From Girardinichthys multiradiatus (Eukaryota; Chordata; Actinopteri; Cyprinodontiformes; Goodeidae), in NCBI RefSeq assembly GCF_021462225.1, contig NC_061797.1, positions 41,744,147 to 41,808,146 of the forward strand: DNA of 64,000 nucleotides. Reading direction: 5' to 3'. Shown here in pieces: positions 1 to 11,729 of the stretch. The position numbers and the translations under genes are program-made. Positions within the stretch are counted from its first letter, which is position 1; every line of letters starts with the position of its first letter. A model generated the notes under the pieces. It was not told where the DNA came from. It was given only the letters and a program-made list of their open reading frames with translations, and did not search any database.

Positions 1-157
1 AACATCTGTCCAATTCTTCTAATGGTCCTTTTGCTTAATTTACAAGCATCAGGCAAAGGTCTAATCTCTCTTATTCACAATAAATTATGCAGAGCAACTT
101 AGTTCAAAAACTTTCATGGGAAAAAGACTATTTGGTGTTTTGCATTAAATCCTTACT

Positions 158-360
158 TTGGTAAATTCAACATCAATTCATACCTGCAGGTATCTATTAC
201 AGTTCAGGGCAGTTCAGAGAGCCTACCTCATCAACTCCAAGATAGCAGGAATGGAGTCTTGCTGTGACAGCAGTAGTGGTAATGAGTATCGTCAAATCCA
301 TATGTTTTGGACATGCCCTGCTTTAGCAAATTTTTTACAGGGTAAAAGGTTTTTCATACT
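158..360 (+). mobile_element. LINE relic, L1/Tx1-type C-terminal fragment
   Basis: An open plus-strand frame of about 68 codons contains the block IHMFWTCPALANF. This resembles the Cys/His-containing segment near the C-terminus of fish L1/Tx1-type LINE ORF2 proteins. No reverse transcriptase core is present, so this is a short 5'-truncated relic. The clade call rests on this motif only. Confidence 0.5.
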
Positions 361-533
361 CTGAAAATGACCTGTATCACTTTACTTGCTCTCATTGGTG
401 CACTGAGTAAAGAAGATAAATTCTGCATCACTTCTACATATAGCTATTACTCGTGTAAAGTATCAGATGCTATCCCTGGGTTCTCTGAGGGACAGGAGTG
501 CCTTATTATCATATTATTGACATCATGCATTGT

Positions 534-748
534 CAGTCAGTCAGTCATTTTCTACCGCTTATTCCATAGTGGGTCGCGGGGGAGCTGGTGCCTATCTCCA
601 GCAGTCTGTGGGCGAGAGGCAGGGTACACCCTGGACAGGTCGCCAGTCCATCGCAGGGCAACACACAAACAACCATGCACACACTCATTCATACACCTAA
701 GGGCAATTTAGAAAGACCAATTAACCTAACAGGCATGTCTTTGGACTG
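534..748 (-). mobile_element. tRNA-derived SINE, 5'-truncated copy
   Basis: On the minus strand this reads as the body and tail of the SINE found complete at 29404-29766 (shared blocks: CCTGTCCAGGGTGTACCC and the CAGCAGTC segment), ending in a GACT repeat. The tRNA-like head is missing. The 8-bp repeat TGCATTGT occurs at 526-533 and 749-756 and is a likely target-site duplication, which fits LINE-driven insertion with 5' truncation. Confidence 0.75.
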
Positions 749-939
749 TGCATTGTATCAGTCTTTTTCTTTTTTTTACCCTGTCCTGTCCGGCAGAGTA
801 GCGCTCACAATTGTCCGAGTGCCAAGAAAAAGCCCAACAGATTTACTTTCACAAGTGGAATGTTACAGCTAACGCTTTGAAGCTCTGCTTGATATTTATA
901 AAATAAACTTTATTAGAAACTGCTTTGGGATTATTTCAG

Positions 940-1625
940 TTGTTACGGACACGGAGACAGAAATGGAAAGGAAAAATGACTCAGCCATTGTGGTCTGTGT
1001 GTCTGAGAGGAACAAGCTAGAGTACTGGTCGGTCATCATGGATTTTGTAGATTGGTGTGAGCGCAACAATCTGTGCTTGAACACCAGTAAGATGAAGGAG
1101 ATGGTGACTGACTTCAGGAGAAGGACACCACCTCACTCACTAGTAAACATCAAAGTGGAGGACATTGAGTCAGTTTTACGTACCTGGGTGTTCACCTCAA
1201 CAATAAACTGGACTGGTCCTATAACACTGACACCCTGTACAAGAAGGGCCAGAGTCGCCTCCATCTTCTAAGGAGACTGAGGTCCTTTGGAGTGTGCAGG
1301 CCTTTGCTCAGGACTTTTTATGACACTGTGGTAGCCTCTGCCGTCCTGTACATTGTCATTTGCTGGGCCCAGATAGCACAGAGCGGGACAGGAAGAGAAT
1401 GAACAAGCTGGTTAGGAGGGCCAGCTCTGTCCTTGGCTGCCTCCTTGGGTGGTGGGTGAGAGGAGGATGTTAGGCAAGCTCAGATCCATCATGTACATAA
1501 CCTGTCACTCACTACACCATACTGTGGAGGAGCTGAACAGCTCCGTTAGTGGCCGACTGAGACACATTCAGTGTCTCAGTGTCTCTGGGGTGCGTGGCAT
1601 TTTGTTTTCATTTTTTTTTTTTGGT
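940..1625 (+). mobile_element. LINE fragment, C-terminal half of reverse transcriptase
   Basis: Plus-strand frames encode WCERNNLCLNTSKMKEMV followed, after frame breaks, by RRLRSFGVCRPLLRTFYDTV. These are typical of the thumb and C-terminal region of a fish CR1/L2/Rex1-group LINE. Frameshifts and stops interrupt it from about 1190 onward. It ends near an oligo-T run at 1611-1622. The catalytic centre and endonuclease are absent, so it is inactive. Confidence 0.7.
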
Positions 1626-1794
1626 TAACTAAGGAACATTTTTATCATTCACATTTTGTTGAAGAAAATATTAATATTATTACATATTAGAGCATTCATG
1701 TCTAATTTTCACACTGTGTGCGTAAGAGAAACACCATTCATCCATTTTCTATACAGTAATTCAACAGTGTCTTTACTGTTCTCTATCAAAAAAC

Positions 1795-2005
1795 AATCAT
1801 GGAGCTGCAGGTCATCCAAAATGCTGTTGCCGAAGGAAGTTTGAACCAAAATAGATCATACCACATCAGTACTAAACTCACTGCATTGGCTCCCGGTTTA
1901 TCAAAGAATGGATTTTTACATTCTGCTATTGGTCTATAAATCACTAAATGGTCTTTTGCACAAATACATTTCTGATTTGCTGAGTATCCCTGTCTCTTCG
2001 GGCTA
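1795..2005 (+). mobile_element. LINE relic, RT C-terminal region
   Basis: In broken plus-strand frames the words LQVIQNAV, ITKWSFAQIHF and FAEYP recall the conserved C-terminal block of fish L2/CR1 LINEs ('LQ-IQNAAARVL ... YKSLNGLAP-YI-DLL-IP'). It is heavily decayed and was recognised by pattern only. Confidence 0.45.
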
Positions 2006-3410
2006 GAGGTGGGTTATACCATGAAAAGGTCGGCAGTGCATCATAGCGCAGTTAGATAAAACTTATAATAAATTAGAACTGGTGTGCCCAAGTTGTGTTT
2101 TTTAAATCATTGACGTTGCATGTTGTATAATCTTTCCACACTGATAAAAACTGTGATTTTGATGCTTCACTGTATGTCCAGAATTAATGACATTTATGTC
2201 CATGATGAGTGGATGGAAACTTCTGACAAGAACTGTATGTATTGCATGGTTTTCGAAATCCTAATCCAGATATAAGTTCATGATTTTAATCACTTTGATC
2301 AAATTATTTGCATTCTCAGATTTGATTTCCTGTATAATGGTACGTAGGCTGTAAACGTCAAAGGACAACAGCTAAAAATTGCAAACTTGAATAATAGTGG
2401 TCAAAACCACAGCTCCGTTTAAGCCCATTGCCACACAACAATGAATAAATAAAAATGAACAATAAAAATTAAACACAAAGGGTTTTTTGGGAGAAAAAGG
2501 AATAACGTAATTTTATATAAGATGCACTTAGCCACAGCGAGAGGCAATCTTTGATAAAGCATCACACTTAACCTGAAAACATCTGTATTTAAAAAAAAAC
2601 TCCTCTATGCTTCAATAAAAGAGCAACCAATTGGGTTGAAATGAGTGATCTGACAAACAGCAAGAGTTAGGTGTCTAGCTGAAAGAAATCAGGTTAAAAG
2701 GGTTAATCCTATTTCTGTTTGTCACAAGTTCCAATAAACTGTCATAACAGCTCTGTCTTTACCCTGCACAGCCAACAGGCACAGTGCAAGCACATCAATG
2801 ACAATGGGGCTATGCAGTCATAAGTGTCTATATTTAGGAGAAGCACACTGCTTTATCTAACCTAGGATAAGAAGATTTCATCAGGGGTTGAGTAAAATCT
2901 CCCCAACCTTAGCCTAAGAGAAAACAGTGGGATTTACTAACTGCTCTTAGACCAGAGAAGAGAAATAAAATTTATTGAAAGGAGCCAACCTTACCAAACA
3001 CAGCTTAAAGAGATCCATTTATAAGATTAAACATTGACTGCTGGTGCGATATTAAGGTAAGAGTTGTGTTTGTGTCATACTGTATGTGAATTAAATATAA
3101 CCTGCAATAAAGTTAAAGTGCAAAATCTACTATGGGGGTTATGATTCAACACAGTTTGTGCCCTCTTGTCTATGACAGTTTCAAATTAACCATGATGTTA
3201 TTGCAAATTTTATTTATTTCAGTAACTAAATTCAAAAAGTGAAACTCCTTCATTAGATTGGTTTTTTACACATATAGTGATACTGTCTGTTTCAGGTGTT
3301 TATTATAGTTAATTCTGATGATGATGGGTTACAGCTAATATTGATCCAAAATTCAGTATATGTGAAAATTAGAATTTCAAAAAGACCAATAAAAAAGGAT
3401 ATTTAGTGCT
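2006..3410. other. intronic stretch without recognised features
   Basis: AT-rich sequence inside the presumed HCN4 intron 1. I saw no splice-bounded open frame, repeat family or RNA gene here on either strand. Confidence 0.4.
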
Positions 3411-3414
3411 GAAC

Positions 3415-3725
3415 TGTGTGCCAATACAGACATGGGGACTACTGCGGCCATGACAGCTGTCCAATAGACAGTCACTAACACCCTCCACAAGGAGGGTCAG
3501 TCACAAAAGGTCACTGTTAAAAAAGCTGGCTATTTGCAGAGGGCTGTATTAAAGCCCATTTGTGGAAAGTTGAGTGGAAGGAAAAACGATACACAAGCAG
3601 GGTTTACTGACACCTTGAGAGGATTGTGAAGCAAAACTCATTTAAGAGGTTGGGAAAGATTCACAAGGCCTGAATTGCAGCTGCAGTCAGTGGTTTAAGA
3701 GCCACCACACACAAGATATTTCCAG
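3415..3725 (+). repeat. decayed interspersed repeat of unassigned family
   Basis: The stretch is more GC-rich than its surroundings and carries broken coding-like frames, for example GGSVTKGHC and KAHLWKVEWKEKRY. It reads like the 5' coding part of a decayed DNA transposon, but I cannot name the family. The sequence from 3726 to 5056 is otherwise unremarkable apart from a diverged SINE/L2-like tail around 4310-4400. Confidence 0.3.
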
Positions 3726-5056
3726 GACATTGGAGACCTATTCTAAAGTCCTCTTTTCAGATAACTATTCATTTAATTTATCAATGACAAACAAATTTAC
3801 TAAGATGCATTTACAACAGGATTTACATTTTCAACAGGAAAATCACATTAACAATTAGGAGAAAACATTCATGTTTTATCTAAAGTTTCTATTATAGACA
3901 GTCATAATAATAATACAATTAAAAGCCTCAAATTGAATCAGTCTTTTTGCAATACATCTCTCAATGCATACAGTCAGACTCCACAACACAAATACTGCTC
4001 TAAAAATAGAAATTACCCATTATCAAACAGGCTACTTCAGTACACCAGTTACATTAGGTTGTGCAACTGTATGGCTAAAAAGTACACATTTATTGCATTT
4101 AATCAATCTTTAAAATATATTGCTAATTACTGATGGTGTCTTGGAAACAGTAGAAAAATGTGAAAAAATAACAATCCAAACTATGCTTGCAGTGTTGCAA
4201 ACATCATCAATTACAGTTTGTCATTACCATGACAAAGCCCAATTTTTATTATGTTTATTTATTTTCCCCTATTCCAAAAAACATCCATAATGGCCTCTCT
4301 ATAACATTTGAACTGTTCTTCTATTTTCCACACTTGGTGTTATCCCATTCAGGGTCATGGGAAGTCTGGAACCAATTCCAGTTGTCATGGCGCAACAACT
4401 CCTCCTGTCAATTAGGAAGCACCTTCTTACCTAACACTGTGGGAAAAATGACCGACAGAACTAACCTGCACACCACTCTGCTCTCAAATTTCAAATCCGA
4501 ACTATAAATACAATTTAAGCAATAATATTATTATAAACGAACTCTATTCATATTCAGAGATAGAACAGGCAGCAAATTAGAAGTCTCTAACCCAGCCAAC
4601 CAAAAGATGCACTCCAATGGTTTAGTCTCAATCTTACGTTTAAGTTCAAGGCTAAATTTGGTACAGTACGATGTTTGAACAGCTCATTGGTATGCCCTTT
4701 AAAGCTTCACCACTACATGTATAAGTCACTAAATTTATTTTGCAATGTGAACAGCTGCAATCAGGTAACTCACTAAGATCAATGCCTCTGTAGTAACTAA
4801 GTCCTGGTGTCATGTTGCATTTACAACTGGGAATACCAATTAGTTTCTTCAGGAGACAATTTGAAACTCAACCGAGTTTTCACAGCTTTGCAGAGCAAAA
4901 CCAGGCTACAATGCAGAATATAGTCAGCAAACAAAGTATAGTTACAGTGAGTGACAGAATTCTGCTTAGTGGCAGTTATCTGCCGGATGGCCTATTATCT
5001 TGCCACTAACTTATTAGTATACCATTTTATCTTGCTCAAAGGCTTTATCATGTAAC

Positions 5057-5160
5057 CTGTCTAATGGCAGCCAAGACTCTTGCCGAGTCTTGCTGAGGAA
5101 ACATCAGCCTATCTTTCCCTTCAAAAATCTTCCCGTCAACAAGCTGCAGCTCAGACATAA
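5057..5160 (-). CDS. nested gene, exon d
   Basis: The acceptor is CTTGTCTTGTGTAACAG and the donor AGACAG|GTTACATG. The exon is 104 nt, two nucleotides plus 34 codons, ending in phase 0. It encodes MSELQLVDGKIFEGKDR and LMFPQQDSARVLAAIRQ. No convincing following exon was found between 1 and 5056. Confidence 0.55.
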
Positions 5161-8100
5161 CTGTTACACAAGACAAGGAAAGATGGAATGGAGGGCCCTC
5201 TCAATACAAATTAAATGCTAAGCTAATACCCACAACCTGGATCTGGTCACAGTGTACATTATCATCACATAGCCTTGTTGCAAACTGCACCAGTCCAAGT
5301 CCATTATCTTCTTCAGTGCTGATGTCGGCAGTTTTCAACAGACACAATGCTTTTCCACACATTTCTTCAAAACACCAGGCTGATACCAAAGGTGGAGAAA
5401 CATACAATGGAAGAGACGTCAAAGCAACAATAAAAATTTAAATAAAGAGTATTTAGAATAATAGGACTGTGCAAGATTTTAATATCAACAGGCAAGGGCA
5501 ACCAAAAATTAGGGTGGTTAAGTAAAGTAGATGCGTACGACCTTCAAATCCACGAAGAGTTGGAGTCATTAGATTTCCTGCCAAATTGCAGGAAAAATGT
5601 TTGGATAAATCCACCTGAGCACTTGTGTTTTTTGTATCAACTTTCTTTAGAGGTTCACATTCTGAAAAACTCTATACCATCCTGACCATGATGTAGTAAA
5701 ACAAGCCAAAAAAATAAAATAAAATAAAAGCACATTCCACACTGTGTACATTTCTTTGGAGAAGAGAACATTGAACTTAGGCCTGTAGGGTCACTTTGTG
5801 ACCAAACAGACCACTAGAGTCCTTGTTCTTAGGATTAGTTTTGATGCTCAATCACTTGTGTAGAAGATGTCAGTGGTCCTACATTTTCATCCTGCAAGTT
5901 CATACATAAACTGTCTTAAGATACATCATTTTCTAACCCTTTCCAGTCTGATAAGGATCATCAAACATTTTTCTGAAGATCATCAAACATTTTTCTGATG
6001 CACTTCCACAAATGTGTTGTGTATGTCAGAACTTCAAAGATTCTTGTACTGTAGCAGGACACATCTGTTGGACTGGTGCAGCCAGAACAATCTTGAGCTC
6101 AACGCTCTAAAGACAGTGGAGATGGTTGTGGACTTCAGGCAGAACCCAGCCCCACCTGCCCCCATCACCCTCTGTGACTCCACAATTGACACTGTGGAAT
6201 CTTTCCGCTTCCTGGGAACCATCATCTCCCAGGATCTCAAGTGGGAGCCAAACATCAGCTCCCTCATCAAGAAAGCCCAGCAGAGGATGTTCTTCCTGCG
6301 GCAGCTGAAGAAATTCAACCTGCCAAAGACTATGATGGTGCACTTCTACACAGCCATCATTGAGTCCATCCTCACCTCCTCCATCACCATCTGGTACGCC
6401 GCTGCTACAGCCAAGGATAAGGGCAGGCTGCAGCGTGTCATTTGGTCTGCTGAGAAGGTGATTGGCTGCAGTTTACTGTCGCTCCAGGAACTGTACACCT
6501 CCAGGACCCTGAAGCGGGCAGGGAAGATTCTGGCTGATCCCTCCCACCCCGGTCACAGACTCTTTGAGACTCTCCCCTCTGGCAGGAGGCTGCGGTCCAT
6601 CCGGACCAAAACCTCACGCCACAAGAACAGTTTTTTCCCATCTGCCACCAGCCTTGTTAACAAAGCCCGGAAATCACCCTGACACTCTTCCCCCCCCCCC
6701 CCTTTTTTTTTTTTTTTGCTGACAGGACACTTGTAAACTGTAACTCGATGCATTACATTAACGCTCAGCTTGGACTCCTGCTTTACTTGCACAATGATCA
6801 TCTGCACTGTTGTATTGCTCTTGCATCTTATACTGCTCTATATTTACTCTCACTCACTTAAAACTGTGCACATATATTTATATTATATTGTAGATATGTT
6901 TATACTGTTTAATTTGTATTGTATTGCTTTGACTGAAGACACCTGACTTGCATGGCATGTATGTCTAGGATTTTTGCTCTGCTGGAAGGTGAGACTGTGA
7001 CCGGTTTTCCTCCCCCTGATGAAGAATTGCTACAGCTTGCTGACACCATTATGTTTCATATGCCATCGGTGTGATGGAGGAGATTCCCATTGTTTGTTTT
7101 CTGCCACACAGAGAAATTTGCATGTAGGGCAAAAAGTTTAATTTTAGACTTTGCATTTTAGATTTTTCTAGAGCAACAGAACCTTCTTAAAGGTTCATGA
7201 GTTTAAAGTATATAGGCAAACAGACTGTATTTCATTCAGCTTTAAGTCAGATAAAAAAACCTCCTTAAGGAGATGTTCCATGTTTGATTTATCTTCCTTA
7301 TGCAATCAAAGTTGAAAACATAGGTAGCATCTTAAAAGGTACTTTTTTATGCATTAGCTCTATAATTTCTAGATTCTTGGGGCTGAACACAGCCAGGATT
7401 TAAATTATTACACATCAGCTTTGTGGTGGCCGCCCAACTTGATTTGAAACCTTCATGCAGAAAAAAAAGAGGACAAACTATTGACCATGAAGATGGAGAA
7501 GATAAGTCAGGAGTGCCACCATGCCGCAGAGGAGACAGAATGATCTGTCTCTCACCGCTGCTTGACCAATAATCAGGATATTTGTCTGTCTACTAGACAC
7601 CCAGCATGTGGTATGACCAGGCCAAACACATTGATCCAAGTAAGCATTTCCTGTGAACAGCGACAGCTACCCACCGACACATACACTCACACAAACACGC
7701 CTCTTTATTTATCTGCACTATGATCTTAGGTCTTCTCTGAGTGGAGACCCCACTGTTCTAAAGCATTTCACCCTCTCCAGACGTTAGTAAAATGTAAACT
7801 GTGAAGAGCTCTCCTAATGGAAATGTCTAATTGTAATCATGTGTATTTTGAAAACACAACCGGGTAAAACATAGGACTAGAAATAGTTTTTTTTAAAGGT
7901 AAAACAATATAGGAGAAGCTCAAGACAAAACAACACAAATTGAACACAGAAATAAGCCAGACATCATGCTATCAATTAATGTTTTTCTAGGAATGTTGCA
8001 CATGAAAAAAAAAACACATTGTTAGTGTAATTATGTTGAAGTTGATGCCTCTTGTTCATGACTAAATTAAAACTTAAATTAAATGTTATTCTTAAATTTG

Positions 8101-8584
8101 CCTTCAAGATCTGTATTTGCACATCTGTTCTTTTATGCAGTGTTTTTATGTTTATGACATATTAAGCTCTCTTTTAAGCACTTTGGATTCCCTTGTGTGT
8201 AAAAGGTGCAACATAAATAAACTTGCCTTCTCTTGCCTAAAACATCGTGGTATATTTTAGTGCAAACAGAAACACCAGGTTTTCATTTTCATATATTTTA
8301 ACTGCTTTTCTCTAGGTCCCTTCACAACCTAACCTAAAGTATGTGGTTTACAAAAAACATTATTCAACCCCTTTTTTGCCTTGCTTACATAACAGATCTG
8401 TTGTGATACCTCTGAGTGCCATTTCATATCCTCTCTGTATCCAACCCAGTTCTTTAGACAAAATGAGGAACCACCAACACATGCAATGATCTGGGTTAGA
8501 GCCAACAGCCTGCCAGTCTGAGAGACCTTTCAGCAAAGACAACACTTTTTTGGGCTGAGGTTTCCCATCATCCAAACCAAGAAA
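5057..8584 (-). CDS. unrecognised multi-exon gene nested in presumed HCN4 intron 1 (partial)
   Basis: Four minus-strand segments are open, begin after AG and end before GT: 8584-8410, 5661-5542, 5379-5230 and 5160-5057. Their phases join exactly (1-nt remainder plus 2 nt at each of the three junctions), giving about 183 codons without a stop. The product looks helical and cysteine-rich, with words such as KKVLSLLKGLSDWQAV, CWWFLILSKELGWIQRGYEM, WCFEEMCGKALCLLK and LMFPQQDSARVLAAIRQ. I do not recognise the family and assign no function. No start or stop codon is visible, so the gene continues at both ends. It lies on the same strand as HCN4. A TE origin is less likely because of the introns and lack of TE motifs, but it is not excluded. 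Confidence 0.6.
5230..5379 (-). CDS. nested gene, exon c
   Basis: A good polypyrimidine tract precedes TTTGGTATCAG. The exon is 150 nt, or 143 nt if the weaker donor CAG|GTTGTG is used. The donor GTTGTGG|GTATTA is preferred because only it keeps frame into exon d. The content is WCFEEMCGKALCLLKTAD, an acidic turn, then FATRLCDDNVHCDQIQ. Confidence 0.6.
5542..5661 (-). CDS. nested gene, exon b
   Basis: The acceptor is GAGTTTTTCAG and the donor GAAG|GTCGTA. The exon is 120 nt, split 2 + 39 codons + 1. Joining the G left by exon a to AA gives Glu. Readable words are CEPLKKVDTKNTSAQ and NLMTPTLRGFE. Confidence 0.55.
5956..5999. repeat. 22-bp tandem duplication
   Basis: Two adjacent copies of a 22-bp unit beginning GATCATCAAACATTTTTCTG differ only at the last base. 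This is a simple local duplication just upstream of the LINE fragment at 6010. Confidence 0.8.
6010..6990 (+). mobile_element. 5'-truncated LINE with RT C-terminal ORF and 3' UTR
   Basis: An open frame to 6682 encodes LLDWCSQNNLELNALKTVEM, then ESFRFLGTIISQDLKWEP, KKAQQRMFFLRQLKKF and DPSHPGHRLFETLPSGRR. These are conserved C-terminal blocks of fish CR1/L2/Rex1-group LINE reverse transcriptases. The catalytic A-D motifs and endonuclease are missing through 5' truncation. The frame stays open for about 220 codons, so the copy is fairly young. A C10/T16 tract (6690-6717) and an AT-rich 3' UTR follow. Confidence 0.85.
6991..8409. other. intron of the nested gene, mostly unassigned
   Basis: Nothing coding was seen. 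At about 8130-8240 a plus-strand LINE/SINE-like 3' tail is visible (GCACTTTGGATTCCC, then CATAAATAAACTTGCC), similar to the tail at 43890-44022. Confidence 0.35.
8410..8584 (-). CDS. nested gene, exon a
   Basis: The acceptor is CCATGTCTTTAG, and the donor is CTCAGAG|GTATCAC. The exon is 175 nt, starts in phase 0 and leaves one nucleotide (G). It encodes a hydrophobic, Trp-rich helical stretch that includes CMCWWFLILSKELGW. The upstream exon was not found. Confidence 0.55.
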
Positions 8585-9040
8585 CTAAAGACATGGAACC
8601 ATAGACATTTCAAAAGACCAACAACCAACTTAGACAACAGCCCAATTTAGCAACGGGCCGTTCTGGTGTTGAAAACAGATGGGTTGAAGTAGGTTGAAAC
8701 CAAGTTCATTTTCTAGTTTTCTTTCCCCTCCTAGATTAAGGTGAGGATTAGACTTTTTAATGTTCATTTTCAAGCCATAAAAACTCTTTGATTAGCCTGT
8801 ACATATATTTGTGAAGAACAATTAGTGGTGTTTATCTTTATTATTGGTAATTTAGTTTGTTTATTTTTCATTTTTCTTTATGCTTAACTAATCATTAGTG
8901 GATATTTATTAGCTCATTAATTATTAAAAAAAAACTAAAAATGATGACTAGTCCCTTTTATTCTCTTATAATCATCGAAGTATTAGTTCAATCCTGTAAG
9001 ACTCACAAATGGAAAACACAAAGAAAGGCTATGAGAAGTT

Positions 9041-9166
9041 CATTCATTCATTCATTTTCTACCTCTTATTCCATAGTGGGTCGCGGGGAAGCTGGTGCCT
9101 ATCTCCAGCAGTCTATGGGCGAGAGGCGGGGTACACCCTGGACAGGTCACCAGTCCATCGCAGGGC
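9041..9166 (-). mobile_element. SINE tail copy with 13-bp target-site duplication
   Basis: On the minus strand this is the 3' part of the SINE at 29404-29766, ending in a (GAAT)n tail. It is flanked by perfect copies of GCTATGAGAAGTT at 9028-9040 and 9167-9179. It is a 126-bp, strongly 5'-truncated insertion whose identical flanks point to a recent event. Confidence 0.85.
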
Positions 9167-9179
9167 GCTATGAGAAGTT

Positions 9180-9560
9180 TATTTTTACATACATTTCTTT
9201 GGCGCTCAGACTCCGGGGGAAGACCTGAACGCTGCAAATGATGAGGGCTTGAATGAGCATTTTAGGATTAAATTAGAGATGTCTTCCCCTCGGGATCCAA
9301 CTGGTGGTGGAGTGGAGGCCTGAAGGATCGGGTTGTTGTGAGTCCAGAAGGAGGAGATGGGGAGGAGGTGGGTCAAAGCTCAGCGGAAGAGTGAGAGAAT
9401 CTTGCCGATGAGGATCTTTAAAACGAAACTTTGGAGATGATTGGCTGAAGAGAAGGTGCGGACTTAACGCTGATTGAATGGGTGGAGACCCATGGAGGAG
9501 CCATTGGACCGGCTGAGGTAGGAGGGAGTCTTCCGGATTTAATTTTCGTCAAAACTTAAT
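9180..9560. other. GC-richer unassigned stretch
   Basis: The stretch is markedly richer in G than its surroundings, especially 9280-9540, which has many GGAGG runs. No open, splice-bounded frame or recognised repeat was found. It may be part of an unidentified repeat. The sequence from 9561 to 9742 is plain AT-rich DNA. Confidence 0.25.
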
Positions 9561-10558
9561 TTTTACTCTTGATCTGAAATCAATCTTAATCCTGAAAGCA
9601 TACAGAAATCTTCTTGCCTCTTTTATTTGTAATAAAGACTGCTGAATGTAGGCCAGGAATTAATTTTTCTGATTGATTTTGAGATTACAAGAACTATTGA
9701 TTTCTTAATATTAATAAAGTTTAATCATACTGCAATAGTAATAACCTGTTAAGCCCTAAGAGGTTTTAGAGCAATTTCCGCCTGAAATTACATACCTTAA
9801 ATAAATCACGTATAGCTCCACAACTACAAGGACTACATGCATACATTTGGTACCTGTGTAAAAGTAACACCTAAATGAATATATTTCCAGTGGAACCACA
9901 GTTGCAACTGTTATTATGTCTGATTTATTCATGATTAAACACAGATTATTTTCTATTTTTTGGCCCTCGCCTTAATTTTTTTCTAAATAAACATTGTAAA
10001 ACACCATGGAAATGCTTTGGAAATCCTAGGAGAGGAGGTTGTATTCATCAACATCTTGGCTATAACTGCAGCAAATTTGGACTGAATCAGTTGAAGCATT
10101 TATGTTCCACAAAGGTTTTAGTGGGCAATGTGGCAGGTGGAGCTGGGATTTCAGCACAATTTAGCCAAATGTGCCAAAACTGTGCCAAATGTGTTTTTAA
10201 CCTCATAAAAGGGAATCTGGTCAAATAAAATTACTGATTATCATTGTAGGAGTCATTCTGCATATGACATAGCCTTTGGGAATGACATTTACCCTGTGTA
10301 TCATCAAATGTATCATTGTGCACAGCATAATATCAATATAATGAATAAAAACAAGTTGAATTGTATAGTTTCATCTCCAAACAACGGGATTTTATTGAAA
10401 ACAAGAATTTTCAATGGAAAACAATGTCAACAAATGTGCAAAAAGCAGTTATGTGTAAAAAACTGTGCAAACAAATGTTGAAAACCCTAATCCTAACACT
10501 GTAATGATACATCAGGCTTATTTTGTAACTACAATGGTGAGCAGAATAGACGTCTCAC

Positions 10559-10639
10559 CTCAAAGAAGAAGATAAAGGCTCAAGCGAAGTGGTGGGAGGC
10601 TGGGTCCATTGAGTTTCAGATGGTCCTGCTTGCTCCTGG
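10559..10639 (-). CDS. second exon of the piggyBac-like fragment
   Basis: Acceptor TGTATTTTTACAG and donor TTGAG|GTGAGACG bound an 81-nt exon. It joins the previous exon in frame (GA + C = Asp) and reads QEQAGPSETQWTQPPTTSLE. The Pro/Ser-rich, GPS-containing linker fits the piggyBac N-terminal idea. No third exon was found. Confidence 0.4.
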
Positions 10640-10978
10640 CTGTAAAAATACAGAAATAGGGTCGTTCTTTTTCTGATTACAAGATAATAAATTATTTATT
10701 ATTGTACAGCAAACATAACTAAACAACGTAAAAAAACAAAAACAAGTCTGTATTGCTGTAACAGTAAAGTGGTATTGGTAAAGTATCAATGATGTAACAG
10801 CTTCATAACATTCCTTGAACCAATACCACATACAGGTAAATGTTTTCAATTTGTTCTGCACGCGGGGATGGGGAGGTAGTTTTTTGCAAAGTTTTGCAAT
10901 TACAGGATAATAAATTGTCTCAGAATTTATTATTTTGTAATAAGTTATTATTTATTATAAAGTAACAGTATAACTTAC

Positions 10979-11127
10979 TCGTGAACTGGGTCCATAAGAA
11001 AAGATTCCTCTTCTTCCTCCTCTTCAGAAATCTCGCTGCTGTCCGATGATTCTTCTATTTCAACATCACTGTTGTTCCACAGTTGTTCTAAGGCTTCAAA
11101 AATGGTCATTTTCCTCTTATGTGCCAT
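10979..11127 (-). CDS. piggyBac-like N-terminal exon (acidic)
   Basis: ATG at 11127-11125 opens a frame MAHKRKMTIFEALEQLW followed by an acidic Ser/Glu tract (EIEESSDSSEISEEEE), ending at a strong donor CACGA|GTAAGT. A K-R-x-T...AL start followed by acidic sequence is common in piggyBac transposases. The homology is inferred by eye. An acidic exon of an unrelated host gene is the alternative. Confidence 0.4.
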
Positions 11128-11247
11128 TAAAAATATTGGCGTTCAAGGGAAAAAAATCACCACCGAAAGATATGTCAAAAACAACTCGCCAAGCGTTGTC
11201 TGGAGCCGTGCGTAAAACATACTGTTATGGGAAGAAACGTGTGCCAT

Positions 11248-11465
11248 CAGAAACTGAATTTGAATTGCTCTGACTGAATTTGTTTTTTTATCATTTGAAA
11301 TTAAATGCATTGGATTGAAAATGAATTTCACTAAACTGAAACTGAATTTGTTTGAAACTGAATTCTTTGGCTTTTAAAATGTATTTTGTTGTATTAAAAA
11401 TTCAGTTTGACTACTTTCCCTTTCAAGTCTGAAATTCAATTTCAGTTCCAAAATTCAGTTTTTTG
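11248..11465. repeat. imperfect inverted repeat built on CTGAATTT / AAATTCAG
   Basis: The left half repeats AAACTGAATTT-like words and the right half repeats AAATTCAGTTT-like words, so the block can fold back on itself around 11385. It could be a small MITE or an internal part of the surrounding candidate element. No family is assigned. Confidence 0.4.
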
Positions 11466-11729
11466 TGTCACACATCCGGGTCCTAGAGGATAGCCACAGA
11501 TTAATCAAACACAGATTCATCGATATACGTTTCACATCAGTTTAAACTTCCTTTACGGCATGTTGGGCTGGAGCAGTGCAGCATTTATGAGCTTGGCGGA
11601 TGTCAATCACCAAGTCAAATAAGCATCTACAAGAAGCGTCATGTAAACAAATGATGGTCAAACAGTAACACTTATGCTACCTGTAGCTATTAGCTAAACA
11701 TGCCAGATTAGCATAGTGTGCCGCCGGTG

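Noticed and set aside
235..327. Minus-strand open segment (KHMDLTILITTTAVTARLHS) ending at a GT
   Set aside because: The opposite strand reads as an L1-type LINE C-terminus (IHMFWTCPALANF), the acceptor is poor and the phase does not match the nested gene.
5870..5935. Possible extra exon of the nested gene (DENVGPLTSSTQ)
   Set aside because: Joined in the phase required by exon a it hits TGA at once. Exon a already joins exon b in frame.
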